Shown here: in pieces, positions 9,510-17,899 of the stretch
Numbering within the stretch: the stretch's first letter is position 1
Layout: every line of letters begins with the position of its first letter
NCBI GenBank assembly: GCA_051746985.1
Contig: JBNJFP010000002.1
Location: 84,389-148,388 of the forward strand
Direction of reading: 5' to 3'
DNA length: 64,000 bases
DNA from: Fodinibius sp051746985
Lineage (GTDB): Bacteria > Bacteroidota > Rhodothermia > Balneolales > Balneolaceae
Notes under the pieces: generated by a model
Databases searched by the model: none
Seen by the model: only the letters and a program-made list of their open reading frames with translations
Told to the model about the DNA's origin: nothing
Program-made: the position numbers and the translations under genes

Positions 9510-10433
9510 CTATGATTCTTCTCCATTTTTACTGCTTGTTTTGAGCATACTGCTTAGCTTTTCTCCGCCACGGATACCAAAATCGAGTGTCCGAATGGGG
9601 AATGGAATCATTATGTCGTTCTCATCAAACGCTTTGGTTATAGCAATAATCGCATCGCTACGCGCAGACAAATAATCGGGATTTGTTTCAAAGTTTACCC
9701 AGAAGTGGATTTTAAAATTGATCGAACTTCCTCCAAATTCATCATAAAAAAGGTTTACTCCCTTTTGCTCATTATAGTTATCCAAACCTTTTACTGCTTC
9801 AAGAGCTACATCCTTTGCTTTTTCCAGGTCATCCCCATAAGAAACCCCGCAGGATAGGTCAATCCGCCGTACACCAGAACTTGTATAGTTCTCAAGCGGA
9901 TTCTCAAATACACTTTTATTGGGAATATAAACGATTTGACCTTGCGGCGTGCGAATAATGGTATTACGGAGATTCATCTGTTGGACCGTTCCATAAAAGT
10001 CATTGGTTTCAATAATATCACCAATACCAAACGGGTGACGGATGGATAAAATAATCCCGGAAATAAAATTAGAGGCGATATCCTGAAATGCAAAACCTAA
10101 GGCCAAACCGATAATACCAGCACCGGCAAGCAGAGAGGTAACGGCCCCATCGAGTTTGAGCACACTTAATGCTATAAAAATACCTACCCCAATAACCAAT
10201 ACACCAACAATGGTTTCTAATAAATTGATGATTGTTTTATTGTTGGTTGTTTTCTCGAGCATGTGTTTTACGCCCTTGCGCACAAGGCGGCCCAGCACAA
10301 AAAATAGGATCAGAACGATGAGGGCTACCACCATATTGGGCAGCATAGCAATCGTTGTTTCCAGCCAGTTTAACAGCTTGTCGGTAAGGGTGCTATACAC
10401 ATCCACAAACTCGGCTTCCATTTCTTGGTTCAT
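9510..10433 (-). CDS. mechanosensitive ion channel, MscS family
   Basis: Small-conductance osmotic safety valve of the inner membrane, 307 residues. Membrane segments lie at about 30-50, 70-90 and 100-125. The pore helix carries the Gly/Ala-rich pattern LLAGAGIIGLALGFAFQD, followed by the beta domain GDIIETNDFYGTVQQMNLR typical of MscS. A short acidic N-terminus precedes TM1. ATG at 10433. It is convergent with the Usp gene and is the only gene of its transcript in view. Confidence 0.94.
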   Translation of the reverse strand: MNQEMEAEFVDVYSTLTDKLLNWLETTIAMLPNMVVALIVLILFFVLGRLVRKGVKHMLEKTTNNKTIINLLETIVGVLVIGVGIFIALSVLKLDGAVTSLLAGAGIIGLALGFAFQDIASNFISGIILSIRHPFGIGDIIETNDFYGTVQQMNLRNTIIRTPQGQIVYIPNKSVFENPLENYTSSGVRRIDLSCGVSYGDDLEKAKDVALEAVKGLDNYNEQKGVNLFYDEFGGSSINFKIHFWVNFETNPDYLSARSDAIIAITKAFDENDIMIPFPIRTLDFGIRGGEKLSSMLKTSSKNGEES

Positions 10434-10650
10434 CAGCTAAAATTTTTGTTGCGATTCATCTATTATCGATGCCAATTAAATCATGAAAATTAAATACAAA
10501 AAAAGATCGTTCATTAAAATATTGAATATGAACTGTATTCTTCTTTCTATCTACATTGGTAGTCTGCTTAAATAATGATTTTATAGGAATGTAGCCAACT
10601 GATAAGCTGTTCAATTATTCTAATAATGTTTAACTAAAAATTATTTACTT

Positions 10651-11079
10651 ATGCCTACAAGAAAAGCAAAAGCAAGCTGGAATGGTGATCTAAAAAATGG
10701 AAATGGGAAAATGTCGTTCGGCAGTGGGGCCTTCAACGGAGCCTATTCTTTCAAATCCCGCTTTGAAGAAGGTACCGGTACCAACCCCGAAGAATTGATT
10801 GGCGCAGCCAATGCCGGGTGTTTTTCCATGGCACTCTCTGCTGATTTGGCCGACGCTGGATACAACCCAGAAAATGTCACTACCAATGCCGAGGTTACAC
10901 TCGAAATAGTTGATGGCAACCCGGCCATAACGACCATTACCCTCAATACCGAAGCCAATGTGCCTGATATTGATGACGAAAAGTTCAACGAAATTGCCGA
11001 AGGAGCTAAGAATAACTGTCCCGTTTCGAAGGCACTGGCCGGCGTTAATATTCAGCTCAATGCCACGCTCCATAATTAA
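10651..11079 (+). CDS. OsmC family peroxiredoxin
   Basis: Cytoplasmic thiol peroxidase of the OsmC/Ohr superfamily, 142 residues. The two redox cysteines are Cys57 in NAGCFSMAL and Cys123 in NNCPVSKAL, with TNPEELIGAA between domain halves as in classical OsmC. Organic hydroperoxide detoxification is inferred from the family. It is monocistronic, ending in a strong terminator at 11114. A second, more distant OsmC-like gene lies at 35264. Confidence 0.93.
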   Translation: MPTRKAKASWNGDLKNGNGKMSFGSGAFNGAYSFKSRFEEGTGTNPEELIGAANAGCFSMALSADLADAGYNPENVTTNAEVTLEIVDGNPAITTITLNTEANVPDIDDEKFNEIAEGAKNNCPVSKALAGVNIQLNATLHN

Positions 11080-11113
11080 TTACACTGATTTTTGAGGCCG
11101 TTTATATTATATA

Positions 11114-11145
11114 GGGATGTCCTTTTTTCGGACATCCCATTTTTT
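11114..11145 (+). terminator. rho-independent terminator after osmC
   Basis: Perfect 9-bp stem GGGATGTCC/GGACATCCC with a T-rich loop, followed directly by ATTTTTTAT. Confidence 0.9.
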
Positions 11146-11211
11146 ATATCCCCAACCAATAAAGCATGAAAATTTATTGCTCTTCGTTTAACAACCCTGC
11201 CGCAGGATTTG

Positions 11212-11219
11212 TATCTTTG
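11212..11219 (+). promoter_or_regulatory. -7 box TATCTTTG, probable leaderless promoter of rlmN
   Basis: TATCTTTG ends exactly 5 nt before the rlmN ATG at 11225. A Bacteroidota -7 box here would start transcription at or next to the ATG, giving a leaderless mRNA. The -33 side is weak (TTA at 11188). The his leader ORF at 17757 has the identical 5-nt spacing. Confidence 0.4.
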
Positions 11220-11224
11220 AAGTT

Positions 11225-12337
11225 ATGATTACCAAAACAGATACCGACGAAAAAGTAAATCTTAAATCACTCACCAAAGAAGAGCTTCGGGATTTTACCG
11301 AGGATTTGGGACTGCAATCCTTTCGCTCTGATCAGCTTTTTCAATGGCTTTATCAAAAAGGCGTACACAGCTTTGACGAGATGACAAACCTCTCTAAGGA
11401 CTTACGTACGCGTTTAAAAGAAATTGCTACTGTCCCCACCATTGAACACGTCACCCAGCAGGAGTCAAAAGACGGGACTATAAAATTTCTGTTCAAACTG
11501 CAGGGTGATGAAGAACACAAAGTTGAATCGGTACTCATTCCCGATTTTTATGATGATGGCGCTGCCAACCGACTAACGGTTTGCGTTTCTTCTCAAGTGG
11601 GTTGTGTATTTGGCTGTTCGTTCTGCGCGACCGGTAAAATGGGGTTTTTCCGTAGCCTTACCCACGGCGAAATCGTTGACCAAGTGCAATACATTGATGC
11701 TCTATGTGAGGAAAAGTTCGGCAAGGGTATTACGAACATTGTGTATATGGGGATGGGGGAACCTCTTCACAATTATAAGTCGGTGGTTAACTCTGCAAAT
11801 ATTATTACCGATGAGCTGAGCGTGGGACTTTCACCTAAACGCATTACTGTTTCTACGGTGGGGCTGACCAAGCAAATCAAACAATTAGCGGATGAACGTC
11901 AGCCTTTTAATCTGGCAATTTCGTTACATGCAGCAAATGACGAAAAGCGGGATGAGATTATGCCCATCAATAACTCTATGAATTTAGAGCAACTCAAAGA
12001 GGCCGTACAGCATTATTACGACAAGCTTCACCGCCCTATTACCTACGAATATCTTTTATTTGATGAATTTAATGACAGCCCCGAAGATGCGCGACAACTT
12101 GCCGAAATCGTGCAGTGGGTGCCCAGCAAAGTCAACATCATCATGTACAATGATGTGGCCGGCGTGGCTCTAAAGCGAGCTCGCGAAAAACGACTGGATG
12201 CGTTTATGCAGGAGCTGGTTAAACGCGACATTACAGCCACCGTTCGGCGAAGCCGCGGCGATGATATCGATGCCGGATGTGGTCAACTGGCCATAAAAGA
12301 AGGGCAGCCGATGGGCAAGACCATCCGAAAAAACTAA
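11225..12337 (+). CDS. rlmN: dual-specificity 23S rRNA/tRNA adenine-C2 methyltransferase
   Basis: Radical-SAM enzyme that methylates C2 of A2503 in 23S rRNA and A37 in some tRNAs. The 370 residues fit the family. The iron-sulfur cluster motif is CVFGCSFCATGKMGF, with cysteines at 127, 131 and 134, followed by GMGEPLHNY. The acceptor-side cysteine lies in DIDAGCGQLA near residue 355. It has no Shine-Dalgarno and a -7-like box immediately upstream. It is convergent with lepB with a 13-bp spacer. Confidence 0.96.
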   Translation: MITKTDTDEKVNLKSLTKEELRDFTEDLGLQSFRSDQLFQWLYQKGVHSFDEMTNLSKDLRTRLKEIATVPTIEHVTQQESKDGTIKFLFKLQGDEEHKVESVLIPDFYDDGAANRLTVCVSSQVGCVFGCSFCATGKMGFFRSLTHGEIVDQVQYIDALCEEKFGKGITNIVYMGMGEPLHNYKSVVNSANIITDELSVGLSPKRITVSTVGLTKQIKQLADERQPFNLAISLHAANDEKRDEIMPINNSMNLEQLKEAVQHYYDKLHRPITYEYLLFDEFNDSPEDARQLAEIVQWVPSKVNIIMYNDVAGVALKRAREKRLDAFMQELVKRDITATVRRSRGDDIDAGCGQLAIKEGQPMGKTIRKN

Positions 12338-12350
12338 CCGATTTTGCGAT

Positions 12351-13448
12351 TTAATCGTGGATAAAGTTCAATAGCCGATCGAATCGGGGCATCCATCGTT
12401 CGTGATCCCAGGAAAAATAGATCATGCCGGCCTTGCCTACGATATGTGACTGAGGTACAAACCCCCAGAAACGACTGTCCTCGCTGTCATCGCGATTATC
12501 GCCCATCATAAAATAGTAATCCTGCTGAATGGTGTATTCGTTGGTCTCCTCACCATTGATGACAAAATCATCGCCATCACGTTCCACAGAATTTCCTTCG
12601 TAGCGAGTAATCACCCGTTCATAAATATGAAAATTATCGGGCGTTAAGGTCAGGGTTTGTCCTTCAAAAGGAACCACCACCGAAGGAATATTATGATGGT
12701 TGTTAAAGCCTGAGGAAAAACTAAAATCGCGTTGATCAAACTCGTTAAAGCCCTCTGGCAACACAAAAAGCTCTACCTCATTTACTTCAGACCAATCCCT
12801 CATTTCCTCGGCAACGCTACGAGTCATATTAACGCGGTATTGCCCGGAATCCTGAGAGCCTACAAGTGTACCTCCAGCCGATTTTACTTTTGCTGGGCTC
12901 AGCCTCACCCTATCGCGAACCGTAACCATATAGGTTTGCTGAACACCCTCAAAGTTCTGCTCCTGATCTCCATTTACATAGAGTTCGGCATCATCAATCG
13001 AGAGGGTATCACCGGGCATCCCCACAGCCCGTTTTATATAACTTGTTTTGGCGGAAATGGGATCTATATCGATGGGGTAATTAAATACAACAATATCATT
13101 GCGTTCGACCTCACTAATACCGGGCAAGCGTGTCCAGGGAAGCACCGCGCCGGGCATATAAATATTGGTAAATGGCACCCCGACTACCATTGGGGTACGG
13201 GGACCATAACTTATTTTAGATACAATAAGAAAATCTCCGGTCAGCAGTGTTTTTTCCATTGAGGGTGTTGGAATACGATATGCCTCAAAAAGAAAGGTGC
13301 GTATAATTATGGCCGCTACTGCTGCAAAAAGAAGGGCATCGCCCCACTCCCGAAGCCAGCTTTTGGCTTCATCATTTTGATTGTTTTGCCTTTTTCTTCT
13401 TTCAGACCGCCGTTTTTTGCGCTCTTCTTTTGATAGTTTATCTGCCAA
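12351..13448 (-). CDS. lepB: signal peptidase I
   Basis: Inner-membrane peptidase that removes Sec/Tat signal peptides. In the 365 residues, an N-terminal Lys/Arg-rich stretch is followed by a single membrane segment (about 37-56). The catalytic Ser63 lies in PTPSMEKTL and the catalytic Lys139 in SYIKRAVGMPGD. Box E, GDNRDDSEDSRFWG, lies at about 316-329. About 160 residues between boxes D and E make a large periplasmic insertion. The start is TTG at 13448, supported by GAGGAAGG 5 nt upstream. It lies 14 nt after the secreted-protein gene and forms a cluster with lepA. Confidence 0.95.
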   Translation of the reverse strand: MADKLSKEERKKRRSERRKRQNNQNDEAKSWLREWGDALLFAAVAAIIIRTFLFEAYRIPTPSMEKTLLTGDFLIVSKISYGPRTPMVVGVPFTNIYMPGAVLPWTRLPGISEVERNDIVVFNYPIDIDPISAKTSYIKRAVGMPGDTLSIDDAELYVNGDQEQNFEGVQQTYMVTVRDRVRLSPAKVKSAGGTLVGSQDSGQYRVNMTRSVAEEMRDWSEVNEVELFVLPEGFNEFDQRDFSFSSGFNNHHNIPSVVVPFEGQTLTLTPDNFHIYERVITRYEGNSVERDGDDFVINGEETNEYTIQQDYYFMMGDNRDDSEDSRFWGFVPQSHIVGKAGMIYFSWDHERWMPRFDRLLNFIHD

Positions 13449-13462
13449 TGTACCTTCCTCAA

Positions 13463-14074
13463 TTAGTTATTAGAACTGATACTCATCCCCTCGGGAGATT
13501 CAATTTCTTTTATGTCATTTTCGCCATTCTCGTGGGTGACCAAAAACCATTGTTCTTTTTCGGGAGAATAAAAATAGTCTTCAAATCCAGCCAACTCCTC
13601 TACTCCCATAAGTTCACGTGCGAGCTCTCTTTTTATTTCTGGCATCAGGTCCACATATTTACTTGCCCCGCCATAGGTTAATCCGCTCCCAAATGGACCA
13701 TTCCAATCCAGTACAATCAACGGGATCGTGTCATTAATTGTAAACCAGTATTCAAACTGTATGGCTTTACCCGGTCTAAAATCACTTTCATTAATAAGAT
13801 CTTCCAGCTTTTGGGTGGGATCCCCATAAACAGTTTGCAGTCGAGCCCGCACTTCGCTGGTTTCAAGATTATCAATTCCAGTTTTCCCATATAACCCCTG
13901 ACCGGTCAACTTGGTGTCTTGCAATAATCGTTTAAACTCGGCGCGATTTTCTTTGGTCACTTTTTCAATTTCTGGTGCTTCAAACTGGGCATATGCGGCC
14001 GTTGATACCATCAAGAGTACCAAACTGAGCACTATAACTTTCAAGGCCTTCATAGTTGTATCAAGTGTATTCAT
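13463..14074 (-). CDS. secreted hypothetical protein between lepA and lepB
   Basis: 203 residues with a clear signal peptide (hydrophobic core about residues 11-29, cleavage likely after AYA). The remainder is a soluble domain with alternating helical and strand-like stretches and no motif I recognise. The spacings to lepA (24 nt) and lepB (14 nt) suggest one lepA-orf-lepB transcript. AAGGAC 5 nt before the ATG at 14074 supports the start; an internal Met8 would still leave the signal peptide intact. Function unknown. Confidence 0.8.
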   Translation of the reverse strand: MNTLDTTMKALKVIVLSLVLLMVSTAAYAQFEAPEIEKVTKENRAEFKRLLQDTKLTGQGLYGKTGIDNLETSEVRARLQTVYGDPTQKLEDLINESDFRPGKAIQFEYWFTINDTIPLIVLDWNGPFGSGLTYGGASKYVDLMPEIKRELARELMGVEELAGFEDYFYSPEKEQWFLVTHENGENDIKEIESPEGMSISSNN

Positions 14075-14098
14075 AAATGTCCTTATAAATTGTTGTAA

Positions 14099-15907
14099 TT
14101 ACTTGTCGTCATCCATCGAAAGTACAGCCAAAAAGGCTTCTTGAGGAACATCAACCGTCCCTACCTGCTTCATCCTCTTTTTACCTTCTTTCTGCTTCTC
14201 CAAGAGTTTACGTTTTCGTGAGACATCACCGCCATAACATTTGGCCGTAACATCTTTGCGGATGGCCGGAATCGTTTCGCGGGCAATAACATTTGAGCCG
14301 ATGGCCGCCTGAATAGGCACCTCAAACTGATGCCGATCAATAAGCTCTTTGAGCTTTTTGCACAACTTTCGACCCAGTTCGTATGCCTTATCACGGTGAA
14401 CAATACTCGATAACGCATCAACCGGCTCTTTATTTAATAAAATATCGAGCCGCACCAGATCCCCTTCGCGATATTCGAGAAATTCGTAATCAAGTGAAGC
14501 ATAGCCGCGCGTTCCACTTTTTAGGCGATCATAAAAATCAAAAACGACCTCGGCCATGGGCAGTTCATATTTTATTTCCACCCGCTGGCTCTGCATATGT
14601 ATCTGGTTAATATACTTACCGCGCTTCTCCTGACAGAGTTCCATTACCGGACCAATATAATCCGAGGGCGTCAAAATACTTGCCTTAATATAGGGCTCAT
14701 ACACAGCGGTCACCATTGACGGATCAGGCATATCACTGGGATTATCGACCAGTAGCTTTTTGTCTTCGCCCTTTTCGGTGATATGCACTTCGTACTCCAC
14801 GTTAGGAACCGTGGTAATAATATCGATATTAAATTCCCTATCCAGCCGCTCCTGCACAATCTCCATGTGCAACATTCCCAAAAATCCAGCCCGAAACCCA
14901 AAGCCAAGCGCTTCCGATGTTTCCGGCTGATACGTCAGCGAAGCGTCATTAAGCTGCAGCTTTTCGAGGGCCGATCGCAAGTCTTCAAAATCTTCCGAAT
15001 CGGTAGGGAATAGCCCACTAAATACCATGGGCTTGGGCTCTTGGTATCCGGGGATGGGAGTTTCGGCCGGATTATCAGTTTTAGTAACCGTGTCACCCAC
15101 ACGGGCATCCTGCAGAGATTTTACACTGCCAACAATATATCCCACATCCCCCGCCTCAAGCTTATCCGTTTTGACTTTCTCAAGTTTTAGGTGGCCAATT
15201 TCTTCGGCATCGTACTCTTTGCTCGTAGCCATAAAGCGAATGCCATCCCCTTTTTCGAGCGATCCCTCCATCACCCTAACATACACAATAGAACCGCGAT
15301 AGCTGTTAAAAACAGAATCAAAAATAAGGGCACGCAGCGGCTTATCTGTTTCGCGGCCGGGGGCGGGAATACGCTCCACGATGGCTTCAAGAAGGTCGTC
15401 AACCCCTTGCCCGGTTTTGGCAGAAACGTGTAAAATTTCGTCATGCGTGCAACCAATTAAATCGACAATCTGCTGTCCCACACCCTCAGGATCGGCGCTG
15501 GGTAAATCAATTTTATTGAGCACGGGAATAATCTCCAGATCCTGTTCAATGGCCTGGTAAAGCGTTGAAATAGTCTGTGCCTCAATCCCTTGTGCCGCAT
15601 CAACCACTAAAAGCACGCCTTCGCAAGCCTTTAGCGCCCGGGAAACTTCGTACGAAAAATCCACGTGTCCGGGCGTGTCGATAAGATTAAAAACCACCTT
15701 CTCTCCTGTCGGACGCTTATAATCCATCCTGATGGCGTGGCTTTTAATCGTGATCCCTCGTTCACGCTCCAAATCCATGTCGTCGAGAATCTGTTCCTGC
15801 ATTTCGCGCTCAGTAATGGCACCGGTACGTTCCAGCAGACGGTCTGCGAGCGTAGATTTGCCGTGATCAATGTGGGCAATGATACTAAAGTTGCGAATCT
15901 GGGTCAT
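14099..15907 (-). CDS. lepA: elongation factor 4 (LepA)
   Basis: Ribosome-bound GTPase affecting translocation and 30S biogenesis. From the ATG at 15907 it has 602 residues. The P-loop AHIDHGKSTL lies at 10-19, GITIKSHA is switch I, DTPGH is switch II and NKIDLP is G4. The LepA-specific C-terminal domain ends in YGGDVSRKRKLLEKQKEGKKRM. A TTG four codons upstream is less likely because LepA normally begins a few residues before the P-loop strand. A TATCTTTA box lies 45 nt upstream (15952-15959). Confidence 0.97.
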   Translation of the reverse strand: MTQIRNFSIIAHIDHGKSTLADRLLERTGAITEREMQEQILDDMDLERERGITIKSHAIRMDYKRPTGEKVVFNLIDTPGHVDFSYEVSRALKACEGVLLVVDAAQGIEAQTISTLYQAIEQDLEIIPVLNKIDLPSADPEGVGQQIVDLIGCTHDEILHVSAKTGQGVDDLLEAIVERIPAPGRETDKPLRALIFDSVFNSYRGSIVYVRVMEGSLEKGDGIRFMATSKEYDAEEIGHLKLEKVKTDKLEAGDVGYIVGSVKSLQDARVGDTVTKTDNPAETPIPGYQEPKPMVFSGLFPTDSEDFEDLRSALEKLQLNDASLTYQPETSEALGFGFRAGFLGMLHMEIVQERLDREFNIDIITTVPNVEYEVHITEKGEDKKLLVDNPSDMPDPSMVTAVYEPYIKASILTPSDYIGPVMELCQEKRGKYINQIHMQSQRVEIKYELPMAEVVFDFYDRLKSGTRGYASLDYEFLEYREGDLVRLDILLNKEPVDALSSIVHRDKAYELGRKLCKKLKELIDRHQFEVPIQAAIGSNVIARETIPAIRKDVTAKCYGGDVSRKRKLLEKQKEGKKRMKQVGTVDVPQEAFLAVLSMDDDK

Positions 15908-15951
15908 ATAGATGTGCAAATAGCACTATTTTAGCTTTCTCAAAAGAACGC

Positions 15952-15959
15952 TAAAGATA
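15952..15959 (-). promoter_or_regulatory. -7 box TATCTTTA upstream of lepA
   Basis: The minus strand reads TATCTTTA, matching the Bacteroidota -7 consensus in 7 of the 8 pattern positions. No clear TTG -33 partner is visible at 19-22 nt. Confidence 0.3.
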
Positions 15960-16002
15960 CAAAAATGCCGATGGCATTGCATAATAATTCGTGGCACTCA
16001 CA

Positions 16003-16036
16003 TAAAAAAGCCCAACATGCAGGACATATTGAGCCC
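16003..16036 (-). terminator. terminator of the YkoF-like gene
   Basis: On the minus strand GCTCAATATG pairs with CATGTTGGGC (two G-U pairs) around TCCTG, followed by TTTTTTATG. It lies 19 nt after the stop of the gene at 16055. Confidence 0.8.
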
Positions 16037-16054
16037 GTTCAGTAAAATCAACTA

Positions 16055-16333
16055 TTACTCTGCCTGGGGGATATTCAGGGGATCGTCACTCTCAGCAACA
16101 GGACTCATCAGCTCCACATGAAATCGAAACTCTTCTTTTTCGATTGCCATGGTATCATACATTTCGCGAATAAGCTCGAACACCACTTCCGTATCCCCAC
16201 GTACACTTGTTGACATATAATTTACATCAACCTCCACATCATGTTGTGCAACCAACTCGAGCAGGTAATTTATGCTTTCGCGCGGATCTGATGCTTTAAG
16301 AGGAATGTAGGTAAATTGGGCAGTAGTAATCAT
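16055..16333 (-). CDS. small YkoF/thiamine-binding-like protein
   Basis: 92 residues, cytoplasmic. The N-terminal strand AQFTYIPLKA, a helix with NYLLELVAQHDVEVDV, then MSTSVRGDTEVVFELI resemble the YkoF/MTH1187 fold, where a strand-helix-strand unit with an STxVxGD turn binds thiamine or a pyrimidine. The likeness is by eye and a generic ferredoxin-like fold remains possible. It lies 147 bp upstream of lepA on the same strand, separated by its own terminator, so it is a separate transcript. Confidence 0.55.
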   Translation of the reverse strand: MITTAQFTYIPLKASDPRESINYLLELVAQHDVEVDVNYMSTSVRGDTEVVFELIREMYDTMAIEKEEFRFHVELMSPVAESDDPLNIPQAE

Positions 16334-16476
16334 AATGTGATATCTGTTATCGGATTAATTATTGGGTCGTAAGAATAGCCTTTTAGACCTAATACTTCAA
16401 TCTAATTGAGATAATTTTTGGCAACGTTGGCAGCTGTCAAAAGAAATCCACAAAAATGGAACAATCGTCGCTCTAT

Positions 16477-16500
16477 CTTGTTTAACCTACTCTAAACAAG
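16477..16500. promoter_or_regulatory. perfect 8-bp inverted repeat
   Basis: CTTGTTTA (16477-16484) and TAAACAAG (16493-16500) are perfect inverted arms around an 8-nt centre, in the 421-bp spacer and 20 nt before a small candidate ORF. It could be an operator or a weak hairpin. Nothing else in 16334-16520 is recognisable. Confidence 0.4.
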
Positions 16501-16520
16501 AAGCAACGAAAGAACTGAAA

Positions 16521-16613
16521 ATGATGCACAAGCGAATCGCACAAAATCCAATCATTCAATTAACCCTTTTTACCCTCCTTCTTATTGTTTTTGTGGCCAT
16601 GGTATCAGCATGA
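16521..16613 (+). CDS. possible 30-residue single-pass membrane peptide
   Basis: ATG ATG followed by a short basic, polar head (HKRIAQNP) and a continuous hydrophobic helix of about 20 residues ending VAMVSA, then TGA. The layout, with a positive N-terminus and one membrane span, fits a small membrane protein. It lies just after an 8-bp inverted repeat and 141 bp before the DUF4382 lipoprotein gene. A chance ORF of this size is quite possible; no Shine-Dalgarno is seen. Confidence 0.3.
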   Translation: MMHKRIAQNPIIQLTLFTLLLIVFVAMVSA

Positions 16614-16754
16614 AGGTGACGCACAATGCGTCCAATCTTATATTCAACTGTGCCATTTCTCTCCATTTAAATACTCAAACCAGCAGGAACAATCTCCAAG
16701 GCATTCTATAAAAAGAACTGCAATCAGAATATGCCAAATTAACCTATTGTTATT

Positions 16755-17585
16755 ATGAAACATTTACCGATACTATTAACTGTGATTCTTACCTTTTTTA
16801 TAGGCTTTACAGCCTGTGACAGTACCAACGACGACGGCGGAACGGGAACCATGGAAGTGACCATGACCGATGCGCCTGCCAATTATGATTCCGTGAACGT
16901 AACCATCAAAAGCGTTCGCGTACATCAAAATGCCGACAGTGAAACCGACAGCACAGAATCTGATGAGGAAGCCGAAGAAAGTGGATGGGTTACCATCACT
17001 GACGAACAGATGAAGGTTAATCTGCTCGAGCTTACCAACGGCAACCAGATTACACTGGGATCCGAAGAACTGGAAGCGGGCACCTACTCCCAGGTTCGTT
17101 TTATTCTTGGTGATGACAACACCGTTACCGTTGATGGAGAAACCTACGAGCTGCAAACACCCAGCGCGGAACAATCAGGCTTAAAGCTTAATGTTAATGC
17201 CGAAGTGGAAGAAAATAGCACCTATACGCTACTTGTGGATTTTGATGCCGCCCGTTCCGTTGTTCAGCAAGGTAACGGAGGCTATCTGCTAAAACCAGTA
17301 TTACGCGCCGTTGACCTTGCAGAAACAGGGGCTATTGCTGGAAATGTGCAGCCGTCAGATTTTAAAACAAATGTAATGGCAATATCCGAAGATGATACCG
17401 TTACAACTACTATTACAACCGACGAAGGCGATTTCAAACTCATTGGGCTTATCGAAGGCACATATGATGTTGCTTTTGACCCCGATAGTGATCAACATAG
17501 CGATACAACCATTACCGATATCGAAGTCGCTGTAAATCAGGAAACAACACTCGAAGATTTACAGCTGGAAGAAACTGAAAACTAA
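16755..17585 (+). CDS. DUF4382 lipoprotein with C-terminal carboxypeptidase-regulatory-like domain
   Basis: 276 residues. The signal peptide ends in the lipobox FTAC (Cys21), so it is lipid-anchored. Residues about 31-190 are DUF4382: MEVTMTDAPANYDSVNVTI, VRVHQNAD, then LLELTNG and YSQVRFILG. A second beta-sandwich domain from about 195 (GAIAGNVQPSD ... FKLIGLIEGTYDVAF) looks like a CarboxypepD-regulatory or CnaB-like fold. An acidic insert (about 57-75, Glu/Ser/Asp-rich) interrupts the first domain. Surface role unknown. It ends in a strong terminator. Confidence 0.88.
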   Translation: MKHLPILLTVILTFFIGFTACDSTNDDGGTGTMEVTMTDAPANYDSVNVTIKSVRVHQNADSETDSTESDEEAEESGWVTITDEQMKVNLLELTNGNQITLGSEELEAGTYSQVRFILGDDNTVTVDGETYELQTPSAEQSGLKLNVNAEVEENSTYTLLVDFDAARSVVQQGNGGYLLKPVLRAVDLAETGAIAGNVQPSDFKTNVMAISEDDTVTTTITTDEGDFKLIGLIEGTYDVAFDPDSDQHSDTTITDIEVAVNQETTLEDLQLEETEN

Positions 17586-17621
17586 GTTGTTCACTTACCC
17601 CTCAAGGTAAACTGAACAGTC

Positions 17622-17655
17622 AAGGGCTTCTGCCGCAAGGCGGGAGCCCTTTTTC
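17622..17655 (+). terminator. terminator after the DUF4382 gene
   Basis: A 12-bp stem AGGGCTTCTGCC/GGCGGGAGCCCT (two G-U pairs) with a GCAA tetraloop, then TTTTTCTTTT. It isolates the his leader region downstream. Confidence 0.9.
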
Positions 17656-17718
17656 TTTTCGGAATGATTCAGCTAATCCTACAGTTACAGGTAAGCAAAT
17701 ATTTCCATGAGTAAAATT

Positions 17719-17751
17719 TTGTGGAAGAATTATCTAAAAAGCTTATCTTTA
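17719..17751 (+). promoter_or_regulatory. promoter candidate of the his operon
   Basis: TTG (17719-17721), 22 nt, then TATCTTTA (17744-17751) follows the Bacteroidota -33/-7 layout. The box ends 5 nt before the leader ORF ATG at 17757, so the leader peptide would be translated from a leaderless mRNA, the same geometry as at rlmN. Confidence 0.45.
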
Positions 17752-17756
17752 GCCTG

Positions 17757-17825
17757 ATGCAAAAACAAAGCCTACATATTTCTCTCCATTCTCACCTCCA
17801 TCATGGCGGTTGGCCCCGTCAATAG
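17757..17825 (+). CDS. hisL: His-rich leader peptide of the his operon (attenuator)
   Basis: 22-codon ORF, ATG at 17757 and TAG at 17823, beginning MQKQSLHISLHSHLHH. His occupies residues 7, 11, 13, 15 and 16: five His codons in ten. It ends 74 nt before hisG. This composition and position are the hallmark of a his attenuator leader, in which a ribosome starved for His-tRNA stalls and changes the fold of the downstream RNA. The peptide itself would have no other function. A hairpin with a T-rich tail follows 9 nt later. That it is translated is inferred; the His cluster and spacing are directly visible. Confidence 0.8.
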   Translation: MQKQSLHISLHSHLHHGGWPRQ

Positions 17826-17834
17826 CATCACTTT

Positions 17835-17865
17835 ATGTAGCAAGCGCTACGTCGTCTTTTCTTCT
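17835..17865 (+). promoter_or_regulatory. candidate his attenuator hairpin
   Basis: ATGTAGC (17835-17841) pairs with GCTACGT (17846-17852), one G-U pair, closing an AAGC tetraloop, followed by CGTCTTTTCTTCTT. It resembles a modest intrinsic terminator. The leader tail CGTCAATAGC (17817-17826) can compete for GCTACG with a CAA bulge, a possible anti-terminator. Stability is moderate, so the exact switch is uncertain. Confidence 0.45.
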
Positions 17866-17899
17866 TCCATTTTCACCAAAAATTTATCCAACTATTGTT

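Noticed and set aside
17810..17899. A TTG start for hisG, 30 codons upstream
   Set aside because: The extra residues are not conserved in HisG and overlap the His-rich leader and hairpin; the ATG at 17900 aligns with the normal HisG N-terminus.
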